From contig JANSXE010000007.1 of the NCBI GenBank assembly GCA_024743195.1, forward strand, positions 1-64,000: 64,000 nucleotides of DNA. The letters run 5' to 3'. This DNA comes from Alphaproteobacteria bacterium. Lineage in GTDB: Bacteria; Pseudomonadota; Alphaproteobacteria; UBA8366; Aestuariispiraceae. The notes below the pieces were generated by a model. It was given only the letters and a program-made list of their open reading frames with translations, was not told where the DNA came from and searched no databases. The position numbers and the translations under genes are program-made. Shown one piece after another: positions 35,163 through 45,494 of the stretch. Numbering within the stretch: the first letter of the stretch is position 1; the number at the start of each line of letters is the position of its first letter.

Positions 35163-35588
35163 ATGAGCGCTGAGGAAGAAAAGGCCCTGACAGGCGGCTG
35201 TCTGTGCGGGGCGGTGCGCTATGAGATCGAGGGCGCGCCGAAGGGCGACGTGGCGCATTGCCATTGCAGCATGTGCCGGCGCGCCGCCGGGTCGGTGGCG
35301 GTGACCTGGTTCACAATCGACCCGGCGCGCCTGACCTTCACCCAGGGCGCGCCCGCGCGCTATCGCAGCTCGGAGAAAGGCGAGCGGACCTTCTGCGGCG
35401 CCTGCGGCTCGCCGCTGACCTTCTGGCACGCCGAGTTTCCGGACGATCTGGACGTGACGCTCGGCACCCTCGACCGGCCGGAGGACATGCCGGCGACGCT
35501 CAATATCTGGACCCAAAGCCGCCTGCCCTGGCTGCATCTCGACGAGCATCTGCCGGACCGGGAGGATGCGGGGGATGCGGCGCCGTAA
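35163..35588 (+). CDS. GFA-domain zinc protein (CENP-V/GFA family)
   Basis: 141-residue member of the glutathione-dependent formaldehyde-activating enzyme family, a label that covers many proteins of unproven activity. The zinc ligands are clear: CLCGAVRYEI, HCHCSMCRRAAGS and FCGACGSPL. The start MSAEEEKALTGGCLCG has AGGAGGA upstream, better than the in-frame start 52 codons earlier. It is a single gene with no formaldehyde-metabolism neighbours. Confidence 0.82.
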   Translation: MSAEEEKALTGGCLCGAVRYEIEGAPKGDVAHCHCSMCRRAAGSVAVTWFTIDPARLTFTQGAPARYRSSEKGERTFCGACGSPLTFWHAEFPDDLDVTLGTLDRPEDMPATLNIWTQSRLPWLHLDEHLPDREDAGDAAP

Positions 35589-35631
35589 GCGGCGCGCGGC
35601 TCAGCGCCACGAGGCTGACAGCTCCTTCGAG

Positions 35632-35820
35632 ACGGGCGCTCGCGCGCCCTCCTCAGGATGAGGGTTTATTTCGCCAGATCAGATGGTTGCCCCCGTCCTG
35701 AGGAGCCGCCGGGAGGCGGCGTCTCGAAGGGCGCGAGCGCTCGCAGCCCGAACGAGGGCCAAGCGCCGCGAAGCGGGCCCCTCATGCTGAGGAGCGGCGC
35801 AGCCGCGTCTCGACGCATGG
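35632..35820. repeat. cluster of three copies of a CCTCAT/CTGAGGAG intergenic repeat
   Basis: Copies lie at about 35632-35664 (inverted), 35694-35733 and 35779-35820. Each has a CTGAGGAG core beside a short hairpin (for example CCGCCGGGAGGCGG or GGCGCAGCC) and ends in GTCTCGA. Similar TCCTGAGGAGC...GTCTCGAAGG elements are common in alphaproteobacterial genomes. They sit between convergent genes. Confidence 0.7.
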
Positions 35821-35842
35821 CGCCGGAGAGAGGGTGCGCCCC

Positions 35843-37420
35843 CTACTCCCACTCAATCGTGCCGGGCGGCTTGGAGGTGACGTCGTAGACGACGCGGTTG
35901 ACGCCACGGACCTGATTGATGATGCGGGTCGCGCAGCGGCTCAGGAACTCGTGCGGGAAGGGGTAGCTGTCGGCCGTCATGCCGTCGGTGGAGGTGACGG
36001 CGCGCAGCGCCAGCACATGGTCGTAGGTGCGCGCGTCGCCCATCACGCCGACCGTCTTGACCGGCAGCAGCACCGCGAAGGCCTGCCAGATCGCGTCATA
36101 GAGGCCGGCGTTGCGGATCTCCTCCAGATAGATCGCATCGGCCTTGCGCAGCACCTCGCAGGCCTCGCGCGTCACCGGGCCGGGGATGCGGATGGCGAGG
36201 CCGGGACCCGGGAACGGGTGGCGGCCGATCAGCGCCTGCGGCAGGCCGAGTTCGCGGCCGAGCTCGCGCACCTCGTCCTTGAACAGCTCGCGCAGGGGCT
36301 CGACCAGCGTCATCTTCATCCGCTCGGGCAGGCCGCCGACATTGTGGTGGCTCTTGATCGTCACCGACGGGCCGCCGGCGAAGCTGACGCTTTCGATCAC
36401 GTCGGGATAGAGGGTGCCCTGGGCCAGGAAGTCGGCGCCGCCGACCTTCTTCGCCTCCTCCTCGAACACGTCGATGAAGAGGCCGCCGATGATCTTTCTT
36501 TTCCGCTCCGGATCGTCGACGCCGTCGAGCTTGCCGAGGAAGAGGTCCGAGGCGTCGCGGTGCACCAGCGGGATGTTGTAATGGTCGCGGAACAGGTCCA
36601 CCACCTGCTCCGCCTCGCCGTGGCGCATCAGGCCGTGGTCGACCAGGATGCAGGTCAGCCGGTCGCCGATCGCCTCATGGATCAGCACGGCGGCGACAGA
36701 GCTGTCGACCCCGCCGGAGAGGCCGCAGATCACCCGGCCGTCTTCGCCCACCTGCTCGCGGATGCGCTGGATCGCGTCCTGCTTGAAGGCGGCCATGGTC
36801 CAGTCGCCCGAACAGCCGCAGACGACATGCACGAAGTTCGAGAGCAGCCGCGCCCCATCCGGCGTGTGCACCACCTCCGGATGGAACTGGACGCCGTACA
36901 TGCGCGTCGCGTCGTTCGCGATCGCCGCATAGGGCGCGCCATCGGAGCGCGCGACGATCCGGAAGCCCTCCGGCAGGCGCGTGACGCGATCGCCATGGCT
37001 CATCCAGACGCGGGGGTGATCGCCCTTGGCCCAGACCCCGGCGAACAGGTCGCAGCCGTCCGTCACCTCCAGATCGGCGCGGCCGAACTCCTGATGGTCG
37101 TGCGTCTCCACCCCGCCGCCGAGCTGCGCCACCATGGTCTGCTGGCCGTAGCAGACGCCCAGGATCGGCACGCCGAGATGGAAGACCGCTTTCGGCGCCC
37201 GCGGCGTGTCGGCCCCGGTCACGCTCGCCGGCCCGCCGGAGAGGATGACGCCCTTCGGATCGAAGGCGCGCACCTGCTCGGCGGAGAAATTATTGAAGGG
37301 ATGGATCTCGCAATAGACCCCGGCCTCGCGCACGCGCCGCGCGATCAACTGCGTCACCTGGGAGCCGAAATCGAGGATCAGGATCTTTTCGGTCTGGTTG
37401 GGATCTTCGATCTGGCTCAT
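35843..37420 (-). CDS. guaA: GMP synthase (glutamine-hydrolysing)
   Basis: Converts XMP to GMP using glutamine and ATP. The 525-residue protein has a class I glutamine amidotransferase domain with Cys90 in [11 protein letters not shown], and later GVQFHPEV. The PP-loop ATP pyrophosphatase motif GLSGGVDSS is at about 232-240, and the C-terminal dimerisation domain ends in [17 protein letters not shown], the invariant GuaA C-terminus. It is the last gene of a minus-strand run guaB, SemiSWEET, rsmB, guaA with gaps of 9-45 nt. Confidence 0.97.
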   Translation of the reverse strand: MSQIEDPNQTEKILILDFGSQVTQLIARRVREAGVYCEIHPFNNFSAEQVRAFDPKGVILSGGPASVTGADTPRAPKAVFHLGVPILGVCYGQQTMVAQLGGGVETHDHQEFGRADLEVTDGCDLFAGVWAKGDHPRVWMSHGDRVTRLPEGFRIVARSDGAPYAAIANDATRMYGVQFHPEVVHTPDGARLLSNFVHVVCGCSGDWTMAAFKQDAIQRIREQVGEDGRVICGLSGGVDSSVAAVLIHEAIGDRLTCILVDHGLMRHGEAEQVVDLFRDHYNIPLVHRDASDLFLGKLDGVDDPERKRKIIGGLFIDVFEEEAKKVGGADFLAQGTLYPDVIESVSFAGGPSVTIKSHHNVGGLPERMKMTLVEPLRELFKDEVRELGRELGLPQALIGRHPFPGPGLAIRIPGPVTREACEVLRKADAIYLEEIRNAGLYDAIWQAFAVLLPVKTVGVMGDARTYDHVLALRAVTSTDGMTADSYPFPHEFLSRCATRIINQVRGVNRVVYDVTSKPPGTIEWE

Positions 37421-37465
37421 GGCTCTTTTCCTTCGTTCGACCCGACCAAGCGGGTTATAGGCGAT

Positions 37466-38866
37466 TCACGCAAGCTTGCGGCCGAGGACGGCCACGAAAA
37501 ATCCGTCGACGCCCTGGTCGGCGGGGGTGAGGCGCAGCGCCTCCGCGCCGTCGGGCGCGGGGCATTGGCCGCCGCCGGCCGCCCCAACCGTCTCCGCCCC
37601 CTCCGTCTCCGCCCCCACCGTCTCCGCCCAGACGTCGGCGATCGGATAGGCGAAGAAGTCCGGGCGCTCCTTGAGGAACCGTTCGATCTGCGCCTCGTTC
37701 TCTTCGCTGAGCCAGGAGCAGGTGACGTAGACGAGCCGCCCGCCCGGCGCGACGAGGCGCGCGGCGCTCTCCAGGATCTGACCCTGCAGCTCGGTCAGGC
37801 GCCACAGGTCGCGCTCCGCGGTCTTCCATTTCTGGTCCGGATTGCGCCGCCAGGTGCCGGTCCCGGTGCAGGGCGCGTCGACCAGCACCCGGTCGAACAG
37901 GCTGCCCTTTCCGCCTTTCGCCGAGGCGGCGCGCTTCACCCACTTGTCGCGCTCGCTGGACAAGGTTCGGCGCTCCACCGTGAAGGCGCCGGCGCGTTTC
38001 AAGCGCTGGGCGGCGCGCTTGAGACGCGCGTCCGAGACGTCGCAGGCGACGATGCGGCCCGAATTGCCCATCTGGGCGGCGAGCGCCAGCGTCTTGCCGC
38101 CGGCCCCGGCGCAGAAATCGACGACCCGCATGCCCGGGCGCGCGTCGGTCAGGAGCGCCGCGAGCTGCGAGCCCTCGTCCTGCGGTTCGATCAGCCCGTC
38201 CTTGAAGGCCTGGGTTCCGGTAAGGGGCGCGCGGCCCTCCAGCCGCAGGCCGAGGGGGGAGAGCGGCGTCTCCCGCGCCGCGATCCCCTCCGCCGCCAGC
38301 GCCGCCTTGGCGGCCGCCCGGTCCCCCTTCAGGCGGTTGACGCGCAGATCGACCGGCGCCTCCGCCAGATAGGCGGCGGCCTGGCGCCCGGCGTCCGCGC
38401 CGTACACGGCCTCGAAGCGGCGCGCCAGCCACTCGGGCGCATTGGCGCGCGCCGCCAGCGGCTGGCAGCCGAGGTCGAAGCCGCGCTGCTCGGTCAGTTC
38501 GATCGCAATGCGCTTCTCGCGCATCGTCAAGGGCTCGGGCGCGAAGCGCGCGCCGTCGAACGCCTCTTCCAGCGCGGTCAGGCGCTTGCCCTCGCCCAGC
38601 ATGAGCCAGACGAGCAGCCGCGCGCGCGCGTCCGGCAGCTCGCCCGGGGAGCGCAGGCCGTTGACGCGCTCCAGCCACCAGTCGATCTGTCCGCGCCGGC
38701 GCAGCACGCCATAGACCATGCCGGCCACCGCCTGCCGGTCCTTGGAGCCGGCGTAGCGCGCGCCGCGCGCCCAATCCGCCGCCGCCTTGTCGGCCGGCGG
38801 CGCGTCGGGCGCCTCCAGCCGCTCCAACAGCTCGATCGCCGCGGCGGCGCGGCCCCCCGGGGTCAT
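37466..38866 (-). CDS. rsmB: RsmB/NOP-family rRNA cytosine-C5 methyltransferase
   Basis: 466-residue SAM-dependent methyltransferase, probably making m5C967 of 16S rRNA. A NusB-like N-terminal domain (ADWARGARYAGSKDRQAVAGMVYGVL) precedes the Rossmann domain with VVDFCAGAGGKTLALAAQM, LVDAPCTGTGTWRRNPDQKW and VTCSWLSEENEAQI. The two Cys (PCTG and TCS) are the usual pair for catalysis and release. Near the C-terminus is a 15-bp tandem repeat encoding AETVGAETEGAETVG, which is unusual. It lies between the SemiSWEET and guaA genes. Confidence 0.88.
   Translation of the reverse strand: MTPGGRAAAAIELLERLEAPDAPPADKAAADWARGARYAGSKDRQAVAGMVYGVLRRRGQIDWWLERVNGLRSPGELPDARARLLVWLMLGEGKRLTALEEAFDGARFAPEPLTMREKRIAIELTEQRGFDLGCQPLAARANAPEWLARRFEAVYGADAGRQAAAYLAEAPVDLRVNRLKGDRAAAKAALAAEGIAARETPLSPLGLRLEGRAPLTGTQAFKDGLIEPQDEGSQLAALLTDARPGMRVVDFCAGAGGKTLALAAQMGNSGRIVACDVSDARLKRAAQRLKRAGAFTVERRTLSSERDKWVKRAASAKGGKGSLFDRVLVDAPCTGTGTWRRNPDQKWKTAERDLWRLTELQGQILESAARLVAPGGRLVYVTCSWLSEENEAQIERFLKERPDFFAYPIADVWAETVGAETEGAETVGAAGGGQCPAPDGAEALRLTPADQGVDGFFVAVLGRKLA
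37584..37628 (-). repeat. three tandem 15-bp units in rsmB
   Basis: Units of the form CCCACCGTCTCCGCC (plus-strand sense, with two variable positions) occur three times. They encode an Ala-Glu-Thr-Val-Gly repeat inserted before the last segment of RsmB and keep the frame. Confidence 0.85.
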
Positions 38867-38875
38867 GCCGCGCCC

Positions 38876-39151
38876 TTACCCATGCCGCAGTTTGAAATAG
38901 AGGATGATCGCCGCCAACAGAAAGGTGACCGAGTTGGCCGCGACCAACGGCAGATCGCCCAGCAGCAAGCCGTAGATCAGCCATAAGGCCACGCCGGACG
39001 TCAGCACCAGGAACATCCCCAGCGAGATGTCGCGGGTGGAGCGGGTCTTCCAGGTCTTCACCACCTGCGGCAGGAAGGCGATGGTGGTCAGGGCGCCGGC
39101 CAGAAGACCGATCCCCTGCACCGCCCAGCTCAGTTCCATGGCGCCGCTCAT
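38876..39151 (-). CDS. SemiSWEET-type PQ-loop transporter
   Basis: 91-residue membrane protein with three hydrophobic spans and one PQ-loop repeat. The motif is in TTIAFLPQVVKTWKTRSTRDIS, the hallmark of bacterial SemiSWEETs, which dimerise to carry sugars or other small solutes. The start MSGAMELSW has GGAGGGACG upstream. It lies 28 nt after guaB and 9 nt before rsmB, so it is embedded in the guanine-nucleotide gene run; a link to purine metabolism is not established. Confidence 0.85.
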   Translation of the reverse strand: MSGAMELSWAVQGIGLLAGALTTIAFLPQVVKTWKTRSTRDISLGMFLVLTSGVALWLIYGLLLGDLPLVAANSVTFLLAAIILYFKLRHG

Positions 39152-39179
39152 CGTCGGGCGTCCCTCCTCGCGTCGCGGT

Positions 39180-40984
<1,805 letters not shown>

Positions 40985-41785
40985 CTAGTCCGCGCCGCGG
41001 AACCCCAGCGCCACGACGTACATCTCGGGGCTTTCCTTGCGGCTCGCCGGGGGCTTGAAGTGGGCGACCTTCTGAAAATCGCGCTTCAGGCGATCGAGCA
41101 GCGCCTTCTGCGCGCCGCCGGCGAAGACCTTGCAGACGAAGGCGCCGCCGGGTTTCAGGACCTCCGCGGCGAACTCATAGGCCATCTCCGCCAAGGCCTG
41201 GGTGCGCAGATGGTCGGTCGGGGCGTGGCCGGTCGTGTTGGCGGCCATGTCGGAGAGGACGAGGTCGACGGGACCGTCCAACTCCGCCTTGAGGCGCGCC
41301 GGCGCGTCGTCCTCGGTGAAGTCGCCCTGCATCAGGATGGCGCCCGGGACGGGCTCGCAGGCCAATAGATCGATCCCGACGATCCGGCCGCCCTCCCCCA
41401 TCGCTTCCCCCATCGCTTCCCCCATCGCTTCCCCCATCGCTTCCTGGGCCACCTGCACCCAACCGCCCGGCGCGCAGCCGAGATCGACCACGGCCCCGCC
41501 GGCCTTGGGCAGGACGCCGTACTTCTCCTCGATCTCCTTCAGCTTGAATGCGGCGCGCCCGCGATAGCCGAGGCGTCTCGCCTCCTGCACATAGGGGTCG
41601 TTGAGCTGGCGCTGCAGCCAGCGGGTGGAGCTCGACTTGCGCCCGCGGGCGGTCTTCACCCGCACCGCCTTATGGCGCGCGTCGGTGACCTTGCCGCCGC
41701 CCTTGCCGCCGCCCTTGCCGCCGCCCTTGCCGCCGCCCTTGCCAGCCTTGGAGCGGCCGCCGCCTGATTTGCCTTTCACCGCCAC
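40985..41785 (-). CDS. rlmE: 23S rRNA 2'-O-ribose methyltransferase RlmE (FtsJ)
   Basis: Methylates U2552 of 23S rRNA in the 50S subunit. The core shows YRGRAAFKLKEIEEKYGVL, VVDLGCAPGGWVQVA, LSDMAANTTGHAPTDH, GGAFVCKVFAGG and a final KPPASRKESPEMYVVALGF, with the K-D-K-E type catalytic residues. Two insertions made of tandem repeats are unusual: a basic Gly/Lys N-terminus (GGGK units) and an EAMG repeat after the SAM motif, giving 266 residues instead of about 210-240. No ATG lies between the gppA stop and the core; I use GTG at 41785 (VAVKGKSGGG). This start is uncertain. Confidence 0.88.
   Translation of the reverse strand: MAVKGKSGGGRSKAGKGGGKGGGKGGGKGGGKVTDARHKAVRVKTARGRKSSSTRWLQRQLNDPYVQEARRLGYRGRAAFKLKEIEEKYGVLPKAGGAVVDLGCAPGGWVQVAQEAMGEAMGEAMGEAMGEGGRIVGIDLLACEPVPGAILMQGDFTEDDAPARLKAELDGPVDLVLSDMAANTTGHAPTDHLRTQALAEMAYEFAAEVLKPGGAFVCKVFAGGAQKALLDRLKRDFQKVAHFKPPASRKESPEMYVVALGFRGAD
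41397..41444 (-). repeat. four tandem 12-bp units in rlmE
   Basis: CCCATCGCTTCC (plus-strand sense) occurs four times in a row. It encodes EAMG repeats directly after the SAM-binding loop of RlmE, a place where homologues have only a short loop. Confidence 0.92.
41691..41738 (-). repeat. four tandem 12-bp units at the 5' end of rlmE
   Basis: TTGCCGCCGCCC (plus-strand sense) occurs four times, encoding (GGGK)4 in the basic N-terminal extension of RlmE. Confidence 0.92.
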
Positions 41786-41829
41786 GCTTCTCGACCCTCG
41801 TTCTCGACGCCGAACGCGGCCGGTCCGGA

Positions 41830-42906
41830 TCAATCCCCGCGGTCGGCCGCCGCCATCAGATCCATCAAAATGCCTTCCCGCAGGCCGCGGTCCGCGACCC
41901 TCAGACGGCCCACCGGCCAAGCCTCGCAGATCGTCCCCAGGATCAGGCAGCCGGACAGCACCAGGTCCGAGCGGTCGCGCCCGACGCAGGGATGCGCCGC
42001 CCGCGCCGCCGGGTCAAGCGCGGCGAGATAGGCGGACAGCCGCTCGATCGCCGGGAAGTCGATCCAGGCGCCGTCGACCCGCGCCCGGTCGTAGCGCGCC
42101 AATCCCTGGTCGACGCCGGCGAGCGTCGTCACCGTGCCCGACGCGCCGATCATCTGCACGCGGCCTTCCGCGACCGCCGCGCCCACGCCGTGCTCCCGGC
42201 AGAAGGCGGCGAAACGCCGGGTCAGCAGGCGACGGGTCTCGCGCTCGATCCGCCCGGGCGCGACGGCGTGCGCGATCTCCTCCGACAGGCTGACGACGCC
42301 GACCGGCGCCGACAGCGCGCCCAGCACCTGCGGCGGGACGCGGCGCTCCGGATCCACCGCCAGCCAGACGATCTGCGTGCTGCCGCCGCCGATGTCGAAG
42401 ATCAGCGCCCGGTCGCGGACCCGGTCCAGGAGCGGCAGGCAGCCCGCGATGGCGAGGCGCGCCTCCTCCGCCGGCGGGATGATCTCGAGCGCGAGCCCCG
42501 TCTCCCGCTCAACCCTGGCGACGAACTGCGCGGCGTTGCCGGCGCGGCGGCAGGCCTCGGTCGCGACCGCGCGCAGCCGGTCGACCCCGCGCCGGCGCAG
42601 TTTCGCGGCGCAGACGCCGAGCGCGTCCAGCGTGCGCCGCATCGCCGGCTCGCTCAGCGCGCGATTGCGGCCAAGCCCTTCGCCCAATTGCACGACCCGG
42701 CTGAAGGCGTCGACGACGCGGAATCCGCCCGCCGTCGGACGCGCCACCAACAGCCGGCAATTGTTGGTGCCCAAATCCAGCGCGCCGTAGACATGGCCGA
42801 AGCGTCCGGCCTGCGCGTCCCCGGCCTGCGCGCCCCCGGCCCGGCCGCGTTCCCGCCGCCGCCGGCGGCGGCGCGCGCGCGGCCCCTGCGCCTGATCCGC
42901 GCTCAT
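41830..42906 (-). CDS. Ppx/GppA phosphatase family protein
   Basis: 358-residue exopolyphosphatase/guanosine pentaphosphatase-family enzyme of the ASKHA fold. Phosphate-1 motif: YGALDLGTNNCRLLVA; phosphate-2: LIFDIGGGSTQIVWL; also VQMIGASGTVTTLAG. The C-terminal domain of full-length Ppx is absent, as is usual in the short alphaproteobacterial group. The first about 40 residues form a basic Arg-rich tail ([16 protein letters not shown]). Start MSADQAQG is chosen because the longer frame would run across the tRNA-Gln. It probably acts in (p)ppGpp or polyphosphate turnover. It is upstream of rlmE by 44 nt. Confidence 0.85.
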   Translation of the reverse strand: MSADQAQGPRARRRRRRRERGRAGGAQAGDAQAGRFGHVYGALDLGTNNCRLLVARPTAGGFRVVDAFSRVVQLGEGLGRNRALSEPAMRRTLDALGVCAAKLRRRGVDRLRAVATEACRRAGNAAQFVARVERETGLALEIIPPAEEARLAIAGCLPLLDRVRDRALIFDIGGGSTQIVWLAVDPERRVPPQVLGALSAPVGVVSLSEEIAHAVAPGRIERETRRLLTRRFAAFCREHGVGAAVAEGRVQMIGASGTVTTLAGVDQGLARYDRARVDGAWIDFPAIERLSAYLAALDPAARAAHPCVGRDRSDLVLSGCLILGTICEAWPVGRLRVADRGLREGILMDLMAAADRGD

Positions 42907-43074
42907 GGGTTGCGTCCCATCCTGCTCTCCGGCCTGTTGATTTGCGCCGGTCGCAGAGCATAGCCGGGGCGCCCGCCGCTGCGAAGGGCCGCCGCGCCGA
43001 AAGCCCCGCCCGGCGGTCGGTTTGCAGCCTTGACGGGGCCGACGGCGCTTAGTAGAAGCCCGAACGCCTGCCGT

Positions 43075-43148
43075 TGGGGGATAGTTTAACGGTAGAACGA
43101 CGGGTTCTGGCCCCGTTAGTCCAGGTTCGAATCCTGGTCCCCCAGCCA
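43075..43148 (+). tRNA. tRNA-Gln (anticodon CUG)
   Basis: TGGGGGA pairs with TCCCCCA, followed by discriminator G and encoded CCA. The anticodon arm ACGGG-TTCTGGC-CCCGT reads CUG, and the T-arm contains GTTCGAATC. The gene is intact. Just downstream is the fragment of an integrase gene, so this tRNA is a probable attachment site for an integrated element. Confidence 0.96.
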
Positions 43149-43272
43149 TGCGGCGTTGACCTTTGATTCTCTCATAAAAATCAACGATGTAGGCGACGGC
43201 ATGCGAGTCCGAAGGGGCTGCTGTAAGAAGGCTCTGTGACGTTTTCCTGCAGCAGTCGAGTTGGAGGGCGCT

Positions 43273-43638
43273 ATGTCGCGCCATCTGACGCAATGCGGCG
43301 GCGTCTTCTACTACCGGCGCGCAACGCAGCCGCCCGCGCCGATCTCGGGCGCGCGATTTTAGATCGTCCTGTCTCTCAGATCCCAGGCGAAGCCCGTCGC
43401 CCTCTTCCGGGCGAGGATCGCCAATACGGGTGTCGAGGGAATGACCGCACTGCTGAATAACAACCCGAACGCTTGGCCGCTTGACGCGCGGCCCCTCAAC
43501 GAGGCCGTGAGCGCCGTCGTTCAAACGGCGCTCGCCAAGACGGAGCAGGAATGCGTTCTCAGCGGCGAGGTCTCGCCCTTCCGGGTACAAGCGCGCGGTT
43601 CAGTCCTGGCGCGCCCCGCCATTGCGGGACGCGCCTAA
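43273..43638 (+). pseudogene. remnant of a site-specific integrase (tyrosine recombinase), N-terminal part only
   Basis: The reading frame starts MSRHLTQCGGVFYYRRATQP, very like the first residues of phage-type integrases (MSRHLTxRGGVYYYRRRVP). It is broken after 29 codons by TAG. In the same frame it continues IVLSLRSQAKPVALFRARIANTGVEG, matching the following (RSLRTRDPxxAxxRAR) region. It then runs on to a stop at 43638 with no similarity to the catalytic domain (no R-H-R-Y residues). It lies 125 nt after tRNA-Gln on the same strand. I read it as the relic of an element that inserted at the tRNA. Confidence 0.62.
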
Positions 43639-43665
43639 GGCTTCGGAGACATCCGTATGGGGACT

Positions 43666-44472
43666 TCAGTGCGCCGGCGCACCGGCGCCGGCCGCAGGAG
43701 GCTCCGCGCGCTCAACGCGAGGAGTTCGGGAGGTTTTCCGCATGTCGGTCCGGACGTGCTTCGTGCTGTAGCCGTTGAAAATGTGCCCCAACAGCCCGCG
43801 ATTCAGGTCCGAAGTGCCGAACAGCCAGTCGGCGATCGGGAAGGTCAGGTTCATGTTGCGCTCCATCATGATTGATTGATCGTGATGGGCGGTGTGATGC
43901 CGTCGGATCGTGTTGACGAACGGCGCGTTCCGCACGAACCAGTTCTCTTCCACATGGCAGCAGAAGTGCATGAACTCGTAGATCAGGTACATGCCCGTCG
44001 TCGTGCACATCAGCAGCCATCCGGCGTTCGGCGAGATCAGCCATCCGACGACGACCGCGCCCGGAATAGACATCAGGATGAAGACGACCAAGGCGTAAGG
44101 CGGGAAGAAGGTGACCCGCCAATCCTTTTCGCCCGCGAACCGCATCTCGGAGTCCGTGAAGAACTGATGGTGCGTCAGCGTGTGCCGGCTGTAGATCGCG
44201 CGCATTCCCGGGAACTTCAGCGGGCGATGCATGACGTGCCGGTGCAGAAACCATTCGAAGATGTTGCAGATCAGGAAAACCACCGGGACGGTGATCCACT
44301 CCCACCACAGCACGTTCGAGATATTGGCCACATAGATGTAAAAGGCCGCGACGCCGATCGTGTAAATCACCGCCACATGCAGCCACCCATTGTACCAACC
44401 GGCGATCCGGCGGCGGTATTCCTCTCGGAAGCCGCGCTGGCGGTCGGTCATCGGACTCGTCTGAAGCTCCAT
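43666..44472 (-). CDS. membrane fatty acid hydroxylase / sterol desaturase-family protein
   Basis: 268-residue integral-membrane di-iron enzyme. The histidine clusters of the family are present: FLHRHVMHR (His77, 79, 82), HTLTHHQFF (97, 101, 102), HFCCHVEE, and RRHHTAHHD. Four or so hydrophobic spans surround them. The family hydroxylates or desaturates lipid or hydrophobic substrates with O2. The start has AAGGAGCG upstream. It follows the PhyH gene after a 100-nt gap containing the shared 12-bp motif, so it may have its own regulated promoter. The C-terminal tail is Ala/Pro-rich. Substrate unknown. Confidence 0.85.
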   Translation of the reverse strand: MELQTSPMTDRQRGFREEYRRRIAGWYNGWLHVAVIYTIGVAAFYIYVANISNVLWWEWITVPVVFLICNIFEWFLHRHVMHRPLKFPGMRAIYSRHTLTHHQFFTDSEMRFAGEKDWRVTFFPPYALVVFILMSIPGAVVVGWLISPNAGWLLMCTTTGMYLIYEFMHFCCHVEENWFVRNAPFVNTIRRHHTAHHDQSIMMERNMNLTFPIADWLFGTSDLNRGLLGHIFNGYSTKHVRTDMRKTSRTPRVERAEPPAAGAGAPAH

Positions 44473-44516
44473 CGAAACGCTCCTTCCACGTCTCAGGCCG
44501 GTCTCCCGGCCTTTCC

Positions 44517-44534
44517 ATCTGATATATTACAGAT
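44517..44534. promoter_or_regulatory. candidate operator site A (TGATATATTACA)
   Basis: ATCTGATATATTACAGAT has inverted ATCTG/CAGAT ends around an AT-rich centre. It lies between the PhyH stop and the membrane hydroxylase start, 45 nt upstream of the latter. The 12-nt core TGATATATTACA also occurs exactly at site C and nearly at site B. Confidence 0.65.
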
Positions 44535-44572
44535 AGATCAAGCCCGCTGCAAGACGCCCCTCGACGATCCCC

Positions 44573-45469
44573 TTACTCAGCCGCAGGTTTCTCGCTCTGC
44601 TGCGTGGCGAAGATCGAGGTGTAGCCGCCGCTCCAATCCGGCGGCAGTTCGCGTCTATCGCCCAGCAGATGGGCCTCACGGGCGGGTCGACCGCGGATGA
44701 TTCGCTGGGCGTATTGCGAGCGCAACGGGTTGAAGGTGTAGGGCATGGCGTCCGCCGCCGACACCACATTGAGCAGCAGCGGCCGGCCGCGCGGCGAGTT
44801 GTTCGGCTTGGAGCCGTGCACCGCCCGATAATTATGCAGCGTGATCGAGCCGGCCGGCCCGTGCAGATACTCCGCCGAGTCCGCGTCCACCTGCGGCAGA
44901 TCATCGGGCTGGATGTCGCCGCTCCAGCTTCCGTCGGCGCGGTAGTGGCTGAAGATGGCCCCCTTGTGGCTGCCAGGGATCACGGCGAGCGGCCCCTGCT
45001 CCAGGTCGCAGTCGTGCAGATAGAGCCCGCAGGTGAGCACCGCGTCGTTGGTATGGGGGAAGAAGGGGGCGTCCTGGTGCCACTTAACCTCCGCCCCGCC
45101 ATGCGCCCATTTGAAGTTGAGCTTGGACTGGTAGAACTTCACATCAGGCCCCAGGACGTCCTGCAGGATCTCGCCGACGCGCGAGCGGATGAGGAATTCC
45201 CAAAAGGTCGGATCCTCGTCGCACGGGCTCGAGACGCGGCGCAGCCGCGGCGTCTCGGCGCTGTGGCCGGCCTCGAGATCGAAGACGACGTCGGATTGCG
45301 AGACCGACCGGCTGCGCTCCACCAGCGCGTCGATCGACCGGCGCAGGGCCTCCAGCCATTCCGCTTCGATCGCGCGTTCGACCAGCAGATAGCCCTTTTC
45401 GAAATACGCCTCCCGCTGGTCCTGGGATAGCGCTCTTGCGGGCGTGGACAGGATCTCTTCGGGCGTCAT
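44573..45469 (-). CDS. phytanoyl-CoA dioxygenase (PhyH) family oxygenase
   Basis: 298-residue Fe(II)/2-oxoglutarate-dependent oxygenase. The metal triad is His131 and Asp133 in KWHQDAPFF and probably His218 in NYRAVHGSKPN. Arg227 or Arg229 in SPRGRP would hold 2-oxoglutarate. The N-terminal FEKGYLLVERAI and QSKLNFKWAHGG fit the family, which includes hydroxylases of phytanoyl-CoA, ectoine and other small molecules. It is 25 nt downstream of the TRAP permease gene, so it probably acts on the imported compound. Substrate not identifiable. Confidence 0.87.
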   Translation of the reverse strand: MTPEEILSTPARALSQDQREAYFEKGYLLVERAIEAEWLEALRRSIDALVERSRSVSQSDVVFDLEAGHSAETPRLRRVSSPCDEDPTFWEFLIRSRVGEILQDVLGPDVKFYQSKLNFKWAHGGAEVKWHQDAPFFPHTNDAVLTCGLYLHDCDLEQGPLAVIPGSHKGAIFSHYRADGSWSGDIQPDDLPQVDADSAEYLHGPAGSITLHNYRAVHGSKPNNSPRGRPLLLNVVSAADAMPYTFNPLRSQYAQRIIRGRPAREAHLLGDRRELPPDWSGGYTSIFATQQSEKPAAE

Positions 45470-45494
45470 GGTCGCGTCTCCTCGCGGTCCCTGA

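Noticed and set aside
35834-38986. 1050-codon open frame on the plus strand opposite guaA and rsmB
   Set aside because: It is antisense to two well-identified genes, and its composition is that of a shadow frame.
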